Shown: positions 18,041-26,137, numbered from the stretch's first letter. The stretch is DNA of 64,000 nucleotides from Parashewanella sp049608225 (GCA_049608225.1 JBMYXI010000004.1:35184-99183); one strand, 5' to 3'. Notes: generated by a model not told the origin, from the letters alone. A program made the numbers and translations.

Positions 18041-18667
18041 ATGGAACTACCTACAACTATATACATTGCCTTGGGGGCAATATTCGCATCGCTGATAACT
18101 GGAGTATTTTCTTTTATTTCTCTCGTAAATTCTAAAGAACAAAAAGTTTCCGAGTTTAGACAGGTATGGATAGATGAGCTGAGGAATGATTCTTCAAAAC
18201 TAATTGGTATTCTTGAGTCTATTTCATCTGCTCATCAAATTGCTCATATAAAGGAGAAGGAGCAAGAACACAATGAAAAATTTGATGTCCAGCTCTATCA
18301 TCATGAACTGATTAAGGATTCACTTAATGATTTTGGTGAGGTTTATCATCGAATAATTTTGAGACTTAATCCAATAGAACATTGTGAATTGATAACTTTG
18401 CTCAATGAGCTACGCAAACATCTCAATTTTAACAGTGAGTTACTTTCAGATAAAGAAATACTCAGAGCACATGTAGACACCTTAATTTCCCAACTTCACG
18501 GTATAAATCAAAAAGAATGGAAGCGAGTAAAAAATGGTGAGTCAACATACATAGTCTCAAAGTGGGCAATAGGAATTACCGTTTTTCTTGCTATCCTATT
18601 TTCTATCCATACATATAACTCATTACATGACGTGGTCCATCATTATACTCCTAAAAAATCGAGCTAA
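18041..18667 (+). CDS. Hypothetical protein with a membrane segment at each end
   Basis: A 208-aa protein with an N-terminal membrane helix (IYIALGAIFASLITGVFSFIS) and a C-terminal one (WAIGITVFLAILFSIHTY), separated by about 140 hydrophilic, helix-rich residues (KEQKVSEFRQVWIDELRND…). Preceded by AGGGA 10 bases before ATG. I recognise no characterised family; similar orphan proteins occur in integron cassettes and islands of marine bacteria (from memory). It sits alone between two inverted copies of the hairpin element, which suggests transfer as a unit. Confidence 0.65.
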   Translation: MELPTTIYIALGAIFASLITGVFSFISLVNSKEQKVSEFRQVWIDELRNDSSKLIGILESISSAHQIAHIKEKEQEHNEKFDVQLYHHELIKDSLNDFGEVYHRIILRLNPIEHCELITLLNELRKHLNFNSELLSDKEILRAHVDTLISQLHGINQKEWKRVKNGESTYIVSKWAIGITVFLAILFSIHTYNSLHDVVHHYTPKKSS

Positions 18668-18747
18668 AAGTATGTAAAAGGTGTTTCTATGGGGCGTATA
18701 CTAAATAATTATTTAGTAGTCTTTATTTTTGTGCAGCATTGCCAAAT

Positions 18748-18882
18748 ATGCTTCTTGAAAATGAAACGGTTGGCATTAAAGCTCTTTGCCTTGTCTTATT
18801 ACTTGGCAACTTTGCGTTTACTTCATTTTTTCACAATCACAAAAGTAGAGTTACTGACAGTAAAATCAAAGACGAGTTATAA
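18748..18882 (+). CDS. Possible small membrane peptide or gene remnant
   Basis: A 44-codon frame from ATG 18748 reads MLLENETVGIKALCLVLLLG and ends in KIKDEL. It has a hydrophobic core and a basic/acidic tail, more protein-like than the longer overlapping frame at 18689-18889. The same frame is open upstream to 18709 (…SSLYFCAALPN), so it could be the 3' end of a decayed gene. No ribosome-binding site is clear. Confidence 0.2.
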   Translation: MLLENETVGIKALCLVLLLGNFAFTSFFHNHKSRVTDSKIKDEL

Positions 18883-18916
18883 ATCATAATCCCAACCTTG
18901 CAGACTTAACCCTTCC

Positions 18917-19235
18917 CCCTTCGGGATTGCCGAAGGCTGTTGGAATAAATGGCGTAAGGCCGACATGGATGTCGGGTTAACTTCCGTTGGAGCAGGAGCG
19001 ACTCGAAAGCGTTAGACATTTATCCATAAAGACTGAGGAGCTTTCAATTCCGTTGGGCGGCACGGAGAGATCCAAGAAGGGCGAATGGCTTCCGCTGGAA
19101 GCCGCGCATATGAGCGCGAGACATGGATGTCGAGCTGGCTTTTGTGCAGGGATGCATTTTTGCTGGTGAACCCTTTCTTGGCTGGGTGTGAGCAAGCTGC
19201 CCACGACCTTAATAAATTTCGAAGAAATTTAAACC
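18917..19235 (+). repeat. Hairpin-rich noncoding element, copy B (plus orientation)
   Basis: Homologous to copy A at 17616-17856 but inverted and longer. It contains several perfect palindromic hairpins: CCGAC-ATGGAT-GTCGG (18960-18975), GGCTTCC-GCT-GGAAGCC (19087-19103), GCGC-ATATGA-GCGC (19104-19117), GAC-ATGGAT-GTC (19120-19131). The end is AAATTTCGAAGAAATTT, an imperfect terminal palindrome. The density of hairpins suggests a structured DNA or RNA rather than a gene. Confidence 0.75.
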
Positions 19236-19356
19236 ATTCATATAACTAAGCGTAATGCCTTAACAAACTACCTTATGCCTTTTTACCTCACGACAACACA
19301 ATGTGCTTGCTTTATCTTATTCATTGATATTCCATGCAGATCAAAGGCATAACTTT

Positions 19357-19713
19357 ATGAGTAAATCAGCAAAAGGTGCGCTCGCACTGACGTTAGGCTC
19401 TGTTTTATTATCTCCTTTAGCTCTAGCACAACACGATTTTAGTTTTAAACAACTAAATTTTGGTTATCAACCTATAAAATTTAAAAAATCAGCAGATGAA
19501 TCCACTTGTGACACCAAAACCAAACATGGTGGTAAATGTGGTGAGGGTAAATGCGGCAAAATGAAAGCCGGTGAAGCCAAGTGTGGTGAAGGAAAATGTG
19601 GTGGGAAAAAAGCTCACGAGGGCAACTGTGGTGGCGCGATGGCACAAGAAGGTAAATGCGGCGAAGGAAAATGTGGCGGCAAAAAACTGCATAAGAACAA
19701 AAACACTTTGTGA
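19357..19713 (+). CDS. HvfA-like EGKCG-repeat protein (putative MNIO-modified RiPP precursor)
   Basis: A 118-aa protein with a signal peptide (MSKSAKGALALTLGSVLLSP, cleavage after LALA) and then a Gly/Lys/Cys-rich repeat region. Four exact EGKCG motifs and three variants (GGKCG, EAKCG, EGNCG) carry seven of its eight Cys. EGKCG is the motif converted to thiooxazole/oxazolone-type residues by DUF692 (MNIO, HvfB) enzymes in Hvf/bufferin copper-binding peptides. No DUF692, DUF2063 or DoxX gene lies beside it; kbl follows. So either the maturase is elsewhere or this copy is unmodified. Start 19357 places the signal peptide at the N-terminus. Confidence 0.75.
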   Translation: MSKSAKGALALTLGSVLLSPLALAQHDFSFKQLNFGYQPIKFKKSADESTCDTKTKHGGKCGEGKCGKMKAGEAKCGEGKCGGKKAHEGNCGGAMAQEGKCGEGKCGGKKLHKNKNTL

Positions 19714-19741
19714 CTTCTCCTCTTTAGCTTAGCTATTTTTC

Positions 19742-19770
19742 AAGCCGCAATTTATGCGGCTTCATTTTTT
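19742..19770 (+). terminator. Terminator after the HvfA-like gene
   Basis: Hairpin AAGCCGC…GCGGCTT (19742-19762, 7-bp stem) followed by CATTTTTT. It separates the small gene from the kbl-tdh operon. Confidence 0.85.
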
Positions 19771-19904
19771 ACTTCATCAACACTTTGAACAAAGCGCAAC
19801 AAAAGTTTAAAATGCGCCCAACTCCACCAACTTACCCATAGTGAAAATTCCTGACTACAATCACTTTTCGCTAATGATGAATAATTAAACTAAGGAGACA
19901 CTCT

Positions 19905-21101
19905 GTGGCCTCACCATCTTTTTACGAGCAAATTAACCAACAACTTGTCGATGTTAAAGCAGAAGGCTTGTATAAAAGCGAACGTGTGATCGTGTCGCCT
20001 CAGCAAACCGCGATTTCAGTCAACGGCGAACAAGTGATTAACTTTTGTGCCAATAACTATTTGGGATTAGCAAACCACCCTGAATTGGTCAAATCGGCTC
20101 AAGCAGGTTTAGATGCACATGGTTTTGGTATGGCATCTGTTCGCTTTATCTGCGGCACTCAAAATATCCATAAGCAGTTAGAACAAGACTTGAGTGAATT
20201 CCTAGGCATGGAAGACACTATTCTTTATTCATCGTGTTTTGATGCCAATGCAGGATTATTCGAAACCTTGCTTGACGCTAATGACGCCATTGTTTCAGAT
20301 GCATTAAATCACGCGTCGATCATCGATGGTGTTCGCTTATGTAAAGCCAAACGCTTTCGCTACGCTAACAACGACATGGTTGATCTTGAAAAACAATTAA
20401 TTGCAGCGAAAGAAGCTAATTGTCGTAATATTTTAATCGCCACTGATGGTGTGTTCTCAATGGATGGCGTCATCGCCGACTTGAAAACGATTTGCGATCT
20501 TGCTGACAAGTACGGCGCGCTCGTTATGGTTGATGACTCACATGCCGTCGGTTTTATCGGCGAAAATGGTCGCGGTACCCATGAATATTGCCAAGTGATG
20601 GATCGCGTTGATATTATTACAGGTACCTTAGGTAAAGCATTAGGTGGCGCATCAGGTGGTTTCACAGCGGGTAAAAAGCCAGTTATCGACTGGTTACGTC
20701 AGCGCTCTCGCCCTTACCTATTCTCCAATTCACTGGCACCCGCTATTGTTAGTGCGTCAATTCGTGTTTTAGAGATGTTGAAACAAGGTGCTGACTTACG
20801 TGAGCAATTGCGTGAAAACAGCCATTATTTCCGCGAACAAATGTCAGCCGCAGGCTTTACGTTAGCAGGTGCAGATCACGCCATTATTCCAGTGATGATC
20901 GGTGATGCGCAGCTTGCCTCTGATTTTGCCAACCGTTTACTTGAAGAAGGTATCTACGTGATTGGTTTCTCTTTCCCTGTCGTACCTAAAGGTCAGGCTC
21001 GTATTCGCACGCAAATGTCAGCATCACATACCCGTGAGCAACTGGATAAAGCCATTAGTTCCTTTACCCGCATCGCAAAAGATATGGGTATCATCGGATA
21101 A
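19905..21101 (+). CDS. kbl: Glycine C-acetyltransferase (2-amino-3-ketobutyrate CoA ligase)
   Basis: PLP enzyme that cleaves 2-amino-3-oxobutyrate with CoA to glycine and acetyl-CoA, the second step of threonine breakdown. Alpha-oxoamine synthase marks: FCANNYLGLANHPE, GMASVRFICGTQ, DDSHAVGF, and the PLP-lysine region GTLGKALGGASGG. 398 aa is usual. It starts at GTG 19905, with AAGGAG seven bases upstream. It is followed after 6 bp by tdh, the first enzyme of the pathway, in one operon. Confidence 0.95.
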   Translation: MASPSFYEQINQQLVDVKAEGLYKSERVIVSPQQTAISVNGEQVINFCANNYLGLANHPELVKSAQAGLDAHGFGMASVRFICGTQNIHKQLEQDLSEFLGMEDTILYSSCFDANAGLFETLLDANDAIVSDALNHASIIDGVRLCKAKRFRYANNDMVDLEKQLIAAKEANCRNILIATDGVFSMDGVIADLKTICDLADKYGALVMVDDSHAVGFIGENGRGTHEYCQVMDRVDIITGTLGKALGGASGGFTAGKKPVIDWLRQRSRPYLFSNSLAPAIVSASIRVLEMLKQGADLREQLRENSHYFREQMSAAGFTLAGADHAIIPVMIGDAQLASDFANRLLEEGIYVIGFSFPVVPKGQARIRTQMSASHTREQLDKAISSFTRIAKDMGIIG

Positions 21102-21107
21102 ATTATC

Positions 21108-22133
21108 ATGAAAGCATTAAGTAAATTAAAGCCTGAACAAGGCATTTGGATGGTTGATTCACCAAAGCCAGAAATGGGCTACAACGATCTGCTCATCAAA
21201 ATTCGTAAAACCGCTATTTGCGGCACTGACATTCATATTTATAACTGGGATGAATGGTCACAAGCTACTATTCCAACACCTATGATTGTCGGTCATGAGT
21301 ACATTGGTGAAGTGGTTGGTGTTGGTGAAGGCGTACGCGGCTTCCGGATCGGTGATCGCGTTTCTGGGGAAGGTCATATTACTTGTGGTCATTGTCGTAA
21401 CTGCCGTGCTGGACGAACTCATCTATGTCGCAATACTGTAGGTGTTGGTGTAAACCGTGAAGGTGCTTTCGCTGAATACCTTGTTATTCCGGCATTTAAC
21501 GCTTTCAAAATTCCTGATGATGTTAGTGATGAACTGGCTTCAATCTTTGATCCATTTGGTAATGCCGTGCATACCGCCCTTTCTTTTGACTTGGTTGGTG
21601 AAGATGTATTGATCACAGGCGCTGGCCCGATTGGCCTTATGGCTGCAGCAGTGTGTAAACATGTTGGCGCGCGTCACGTGGTGATTACTGATATCAATGA
21701 ATATCGTCTCGATTTAGCCAAGAAAATGGGCGTGACTCGTGCGGTAAACGTGGCCACTGAAAATCTTAATGATGTCATGGCAGAGCTCGGCATGACCGAA
21801 GGTTTCGATGTGGGCCTTGAAATGTCTGGTGTACCCGCTGCATTTAATAGCATGTTAGACACCATGAATCATGGTGGAAAAGTCGCCATGCTTGGCATTC
21901 CGCCAGAGAACATGCAAATTGACTGGAGCAAAGTCATTTTCAAGGGTTTGATCATCAAAGGCATTTACGGTCGTGAGATGTTTGAGACTTGGTATAAAAT
22001 GGCATCTCTTATTCAGTCTGGTTTGGATATTTCCCCCATTATTACTCATCAATATTCAATTGATGATTTCCAGCAAGGCTTCGACGTTATGCGATCAGGC
22101 CAATCTGGTAAAGTCATTTTAAATTGGGATTAA
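21108..22133 (+). CDS. tdh: L-threonine 3-dehydrogenase
   Basis: Zinc alcohol-dehydrogenase-type enzyme oxidising threonine to 2-amino-3-oxobutyrate with NAD+. The catalytic-zinc region TAICGTDIHIYNWDEW has Cys at about residue 38, GHEYIGEVVGVG follows, and the structural zinc Cys cluster is CGHCRNCRAGRTHLC. The Rossmann motif is ITGAGPIGLMAAAV at about residue 170. 341 aa matches E. coli. Its product is used by kbl immediately upstream. Confidence 0.96.
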   Translation: MKALSKLKPEQGIWMVDSPKPEMGYNDLLIKIRKTAICGTDIHIYNWDEWSQATIPTPMIVGHEYIGEVVGVGEGVRGFRIGDRVSGEGHITCGHCRNCRAGRTHLCRNTVGVGVNREGAFAEYLVIPAFNAFKIPDDVSDELASIFDPFGNAVHTALSFDLVGEDVLITGAGPIGLMAAAVCKHVGARHVVITDINEYRLDLAKKMGVTRAVNVATENLNDVMAELGMTEGFDVGLEMSGVPAAFNSMLDTMNHGGKVAMLGIPPENMQIDWSKVIFKGLIIKGIYGREMFETWYKMASLIQSGLDISPIITHQYSIDDFQQGFDVMRSGQSGKVILNWD

Positions 22134-22145
22134 TGGACGGTCATC

Positions 22146-22454
22146 ATGTCGCAAGTTAAACATTTATCTGTCGCTCAATTAGTTGAACTACAACAAAAAT
22201 CAACTCAACTACAACTGGTTGATATCCGTGATCCTGAGAGCTTTGAAGCTGGACATATTCCTAATGCTATTCGTTTATATAACGATTATTTAAGTGAATT
22301 TCTGGCGGAAGCAGATTTAGATTCACCATTAGTAGTGGTGTGTTATCACGGTATAAGCAGTGTCAGCGCAGCTGAATATTTAATTCAGCAAGGTTTTGAT
22401 GACGTATACAGTTTAGATGGTGGTTTTCAGGCTTGGCAACAAAGTCAAGGCTAA
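22146..22454 (+). CDS. glpE: Thiosulfate sulfurtransferase GlpE (single-domain rhodanese)
   Basis: A 102-aa rhodanese with the N-terminal LVDIRDPESFEAGHIPNAI and the active-site loop VVCYHGISS, catalytic Cys at residue 66. It transfers sulfane sulfur from thiosulfate to thiol acceptors such as thioredoxin in the cytoplasm. It lies 12 bp after tdh in the same direction, so it may be read through from kbl-tdh. It converges on sctU, the stops being 10 bp apart. Confidence 0.9.
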   Translation: MSQVKHLSVAQLVELQQKSTQLQLVDIRDPESFEAGHIPNAIRLYNDYLSEFLAEADLDSPLVVVCYHGISSVSAAEYLIQQGFDDVYSLDGGFQAWQQSQG

Positions 22455-22463
22455 TTCACTGGC

Positions 22464-23618
22464 TTAATTTGAGGGATCAGAACGGTCTGGTTCCTCTTTA
22501 TTTATTTTTGTCGATTCATTATTTTCTACTTCACTGCTTTCTTCCTCTTCGTTTTCGTCTTCGTCCTCTTCATCATCATAATCCAACGACATCACGATAC
22601 GCAGTAATTCAGCCACAGGCTCAAACAATTCTTCAGGAATAAAGTCGCCTTCCGGTACTTTCGAGTACAACGTTCTAGCTAGCGGAACATTTTCGACCAC
22701 AGGTACGTCTGCCCGCTCCGCAATATCAACGATTTGCAACGCCATATGATCTTTGGCTTTCTCTAATACTTTCGGGATCGGTGATTCTTGAGCATCATAA
22801 TGTATACAAACAGCAATATGATTAGGGTTACGCACTACCGCACTTGATCGCTTAACATTGGATGCCAGACTACCAGAGGCGACTTCTCTTTGAGTTTCAC
22901 GACGCTTTTGCTTAATTTCAGGGCTACCTTCTGTATCTTTATGCTCTTGTTTAGTTTCCTGTTTCGACATTTTCAGATCTTCCATGGTGGTATAGCGCTG
23001 GAAGGCATAATCAGCAATTCCAAACAACAAATAACACCCCACAAAGCAGCCCCAAAGCCATAAGATCATGGTCATCATAACCTTAAGGCCACATTCTTCA
23101 TTGCAAATAGGCAAATATTGAAAAGAGTTAGAGTACTTACCCAAAATGTAATAAAACACTAAGCTCAAAATTAATACTTTAAAAATGTTTTTCAGCAATT
23201 CAAACACACTTTTCATCGAGAAAAGCTGTTTCAAGTTATTCACAACATTAAGTTTATCTAGCTTAAACTCTAACGCTTCTGATGCCCATAACGGCCCCGT
23301 TTGTACCACATGCCCCATAATAATAACGAAAGAAAGAAACAGCCCAAAACTGCCGAAATAGCGCAAAAAAAGCTCAATAAACATACCGTAAATTTCTTCC
23401 GTGGCTTTTTCCCACCCTAAATTAATCGTGTTGATACTAAAAGAAATAAAGTTAACAAGCGCATCAAAAAAAGCATGACCATCGGCTATGAAATACGCCA
23501 TGATAGCGGCCATCTCTAGACCTGTAACAATTTCATTACTCTGGATCACCTGCCCTTTTTTTCGGGCATCTCGTATTCGTTTCTCGGTGGGTTTTTCGGT
23601 TTTTTGCTCGTCTGCCAC
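22464..23618 (-). CDS. sctU: Type III secretion export-apparatus switch protein SctU
   Basis: A 384-aa FlhB/YscU-family protein: N-terminal EKPTEKRIRDARKKGQV, four membrane segments, and a cytoplasmic domain with the autocleavage site NPNH at residues 264-267 (VRNPNHIAVCIHYD). Cleavage here switches substrate class in T3SS. The C-terminus carries an unusual acidic tail of about 40 residues rich in Asp/Glu. Gene order sctR-S-T-U, the absence of flagellar neighbours and the sequence of the other three subunits support a non-flagellar system. Confidence 0.92.
   Translation of the reverse strand: MADEQKTEKPTEKRIRDARKKGQVIQSNEIVTGLEMAAIMAYFIADGHAFFDALVNFISFSINTINLGWEKATEEIYGMFIELFLRYFGSFGLFLSFVIIMGHVVQTGPLWASEALEFKLDKLNVVNNLKQLFSMKSVFELLKNIFKVLILSLVFYYILGKYSNSFQYLPICNEECGLKVMMTMILWLWGCFVGCYLLFGIADYAFQRYTTMEDLKMSKQETKQEHKDTEGSPEIKQKRRETQREVASGSLASNVKRSSAVVRNPNHIAVCIHYDAQESPIPKVLEKAKDHMALQIVDIAERADVPVVENVPLARTLYSKVPEGDFIPEELFEPVAELLRIVMSLDYDDEEDEDENEEEESSEVENNESTKINKEEPDRSDPSN
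22471..22506. terminator. Hairpin between glpE and sctU
   Basis: An 11-bp stem with G-U pairs (GAGGGATCAGA with TCTGGTTCCTC) and a 4-base loop, followed by TTTATTTATTTTT on the plus strand. It terminates glpE and lies inside the last codons of sctU. Confidence 0.6.
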
Positions 23619-23636
23619 GTAATTGTATCCCCGCTC

Positions 23637-24449
23637 CTATTTAGGTTCTAATAAGTGATACAAACGTTTAAAGTGAGACTCTGCGTTATCCGTACGATCT
23701 AAATAATTGAAAAAGGCAAAATTCAAACTGTAAATCATCATCAGCAAGATCATCACACTTTTAACAGGCATAGATAAGAAGAATACGTTCAACTGTTGAG
23801 CGGAGCGGTTAACTAAGCCAAAAGCAGTATCGGTTAATAACATGATCACCATAGATGGCATAGCAAAGCCAATAAACAAGGAATTCATTAACCGCCACTC
23901 TTTAATAAAAAATTCGTACAACAATTCATTATTGGCTATACCTAAGCTGGTACCGGGTGGCAAAAACAAATAAGACTGATACATTGAACTCAGGAGAAAA
24001 TTCATGCCTCCAGAGACCATAAACAGCACGCTTAATACCTGTCCAAACATCAAGCCATAAATTGATGATTCGAACCCAAGAAGTGGATTTAATACCGATG
24101 ACAAAGATGAGCCGCGCATGGTGTCGATCAAAAAGCCCGACATATCAATAGCCCAAAATGGAATGGCAGCGCAAAAGCCAATTGAAACGCCAATAGCAAA
24201 CTCTTTAATGTATAAGCCAATTAGTTCTAAATAACTGGCTTCGCTCAAATAAGGTTGCATGTCCATTAACGTCGGCACCGTTGGAATAGCAAAAAGAATG
24301 ACGATGCCATTACGCACCAGCGAAGTGCTCAAGGTGCCACTTTTAAATATTGGCAGTAATATCATCATGCCAAGCGGTCTCATCATGCACAGCGATAACA
24401 CTGGCAAATAGTGATTCATTGCTTGGAAGAGCACATTATCTTCCAGCAT
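23637..24449 (-). CDS. sctT: Type III secretion export-apparatus protein SctT
   Basis: A 270-aa, roughly six-helix inner-membrane protein of the FliR/YscT/SsaT family. Shared patterns with the Ssa-Esc branch, from memory: MRPLGMMILLPIFKSG, IGFCAAIPFWAIDMSGFLID, YLFLPPGT and LVNRSAQQLNVFFLSMPVKS. SctT is one copy per export gate and forms part of the pore with SctR and SctS. It is separated from sctS by no bases and from sctU by 18 bp. Confidence 0.92.
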   Translation of the reverse strand: MLEDNVLFQAMNHYLPVLSLCMMRPLGMMILLPIFKSGTLSTSLVRNGIVILFAIPTVPTLMDMQPYLSEASYLELIGLYIKEFAIGVSIGFCAAIPFWAIDMSGFLIDTMRGSSLSSVLNPLLGFESSIYGLMFGQVLSVLFMVSGGMNFLLSSMYQSYLFLPPGTSLGIANNELLYEFFIKEWRLMNSLFIGFAMPSMVIMLLTDTAFGLVNRSAQQLNVFFLSMPVKSVMILLMMIYSLNFAFFNYLDRTDNAESHFKRLYHLLEPK

Positions 24450-24722
24450 TTAGCTACCATTCACTTTGCTGATCAAATCAAATGCTTGGTTAGCATAATT
24501 AAGCATTGCAACCCCCATCCAGTTATAGGTCATCACCATAATGATACTCACCCCAACCAACTTGATAAGGAACTGTAAGGTCTGATCTTGTATTTGAGTT
24601 AGCGCTTGCACCAAACTCACCAAAACGCCCAGCACAGATGCGACAATAACCGTAGGTAAAGACAGCAGCAGCGTAATATAAAGCAGCTCAGTGACGAGGT
24701 GGATCAGTTCAGTTTGATTCAT
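24450..24722 (-). CDS. sctS: Type III secretion export-apparatus protein SctS
   Basis: A 90-aa protein with two membrane hairpin helices and the family motif LVSLVQALTQIQDQTLQF. The N-terminus MNQTELIHLVTELLYI matches SsaS-type proteins, so start 24722 is right; the ATG overlaps the TGA of sctR (ATGA), indicating translational coupling. Four SctS copies complete the export gate. Confidence 0.93.
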   Translation of the reverse strand: MNQTELIHLVTELLYITLLLSLPTVIVASVLGVLVSLVQALTQIQDQTLQFLIKLVGVSIIMVMTYNWMGVAMLNYANQAFDLISKVNGS

Positions 24723-25369
24723 GAGAATGACAACATTAGTTGGCCGATGAGTTTTTCCCAACCACCCATCATAATGAAAATAAGGATTTTAAAGGGCAAG
24801 GCGATGGTCATTGGGGAAACCATCATCATCCCCATTGCCAGCAGAATATTGGAAACAATAATATCGATGGCAACAAAAGGCAGGTAAATCAGTAAGCCTA
24901 TTTTGAAAGCCTCAATTAGCTGGCTCATGGTAAATGCTGGGATCAATACAATAAGCGAGTCTGGATCTAAATTCTCGTGATACTCTTTTGGCCATATTTT
25001 ATGGCCTATTTTAGAAAAGTAATTGATTTGCTTTCTGTGGCTGTGTTTCTTCAAAAACAATCGATAAGGCGCAGCCGCCTGCTTATCAATTTTGGTTAAA
25101 ATATCTTTTGAATCTAATGAAATAGGATCTTTTTGAATATTGTCATAAATGTCTTTACCAACTGGAGCCATGATAAACATGGTCAATACCATAGATAAAC
25201 CATAAATCGCCATATTGGGTGGAATTTGTTGAACACCAAGCGCTGTACGCAACATTGACAGTACGATCGATATTTTCAAAAACGACGTTCCCATCACCAC
25301 AAAAAGCGGCAGGATTGATAACGCAAATAATACGATGATCAGATGAACTGGATGTTCAAGTAAGTTCAT
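24719..25369 (-). CDS. sctR: Type III secretion export-apparatus protein SctR
   Basis: A 216-aa FliP/YscR/SsaR-family inner-membrane protein. Motifs: LFVVMGTSFLKISIVLSMLR, GVQQIPPNMAIYGLSMVLT, then LIPAFTMSQLIEAFKIGLL and LLAMGMMMVSPMTIALPFK. It lacks the cleavable signal and extra length of flagellar FliP, and the segment APYRLFLKKHS…NYF and the terminal SFS are as I recall for SsaR. CAGGACG precedes the ATG. First gene of the sctRSTU operon; its promoter should lie in 25370-25590. Confidence 0.93.
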   Translation of the reverse strand: MNLLEHPVHLIIVLFALSILPLFVVMGTSFLKISIVLSMLRTALGVQQIPPNMAIYGLSMVLTMFIMAPVGKDIYDNIQKDPISLDSKDILTKIDKQAAAPYRLFLKKHSHRKQINYFSKIGHKIWPKEYHENLDPDSLIVLIPAFTMSQLIEAFKIGLLIYLPFVAIDIIVSNILLAMGMMMVSPMTIALPFKILIFIMMGGWEKLIGQLMLSFS

Positions 25370-25589
25370 TGAAACGTCCTGTGTTTTTATTGAATGCTAT
25401 TATTTTCGGATGGAGTTGATGCCCACAGATTACTGCTCAGTTACATTGAACTGCATCAGGTAAAAACCTGAACTGGTTAGTGGTTTATCTTTCCTTTAAT
25501 TTAGGATAGTCGTTGAAATTAACTTCATCCAAAAATTAAAGTGAGTCTGAAGGTTTTTTGAAAAGAAAATGGAAAATGAGAGAAAAGGA

Positions 25590-25608
25590 GATGCTCACAA
25601 AGAGCATC
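25590..25608 (-). terminator. Hairpin at the hemG stop codon
   Basis: A perfect 7-bp stem, 25590-25596 with 25602-25608, with a 5-base loop overlapping the hemG TGA, followed on the minus strand by TCCTTTTCTC. A plausible terminator that isolates hemG from the sct operon. Confidence 0.5.
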
Positions 25609-26137
25609 AAATTTTTACATCAATAAAAGCCTTGGAAAACGATTCTACTTGTTGCCAATCAGTAAACTCATAGCACTCTGCGAGATCGGTTGGCCCTTTC
25701 GTCATCCACATAATGAAACGGATCATGGTGCGATCAAACCATTTGTATTTAGGGTAATCAATACGGCCAGCAAACACGGCAAGTTGTTGTGGTTGCCAAG
25801 GTGATTGAGAAACGAAAGCTTTCATATAAGGATTGGTTTCAGGCAAATTCTTGTTAGGCTTTCTAGCAACAACATTCACACTAAAGAAGCCACAATACTT
25901 ACTTGCTAACAATTCTTTGTTTCGTTCAATAAAGTCAAATAGCTGAGGACGGTATTTACCGTAACGTATACTCGCGCCAATCAACACTTTATCGTAATCA
26001 TTCAGTTCAACGGTACCTGCACGTTCGAGAGCGACCATTTCAATATTCGCTTCGAGACACATTATCGCGTGCATTCGATCACAGATCAGCTTTGTCTGAC
26101 CATCAACCGTCGAATATATTACTAGAATTTTTTGCAT
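25607..26137 (-). CDS. hemG: Menaquinone-dependent protoporphyrinogen IX dehydrogenase
   Basis: A 176-aa flavodoxin-like enzyme oxidising protoporphyrinogen IX to protoporphyrin IX with a quinone acceptor. The N-terminal FMN loop is ILVIYSTVDGQTKLICD, followed by LIGASIRYGKYRP, and the HemG-specific insert and the end GPTDLAECYEFTDW are present. Start 26137 (MQKILV) overlaps the trkH stop by one base (TAATG), so it is coupled to trkH. The trkH-hemG linkage is common in gammaproteobacteria. Confidence 0.92.
   Translation of the reverse strand: MQKILVIYSTVDGQTKLICDRMHAIMCLEANIEMVALERAGTVELNDYDKVLIGASIRYGKYRPQLFDFIERNKELLASKYCGFFSVNVVARKPNKNLPETNPYMKAFVSQSPWQPQQLAVFAGRIDYPKYKWFDRTMIRFIMWMTKGPTDLAECYEFTDWQQVESFSKAFIDVKI

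Noticed and set aside
18689..18889. 66-codon frame overlapping the small reading at 18748
   Set aside because: Composition is poorer than that of the alternative frame and it has no ribosome site.
18977..19204. Open frames on both strands in element B
   Set aside because: They come from palindromic noncoding sequence and have no counterpart in copy A.
22464..25369. Reading sctRSTU as flagellar fliPQR-flhB
   Set aside because: The FliP-like protein lacks the flagellar signal peptide and extra length, the subunits resemble SsaR/S/T in detail, and there is no flhA, fliO or other flagellar gene beside them.
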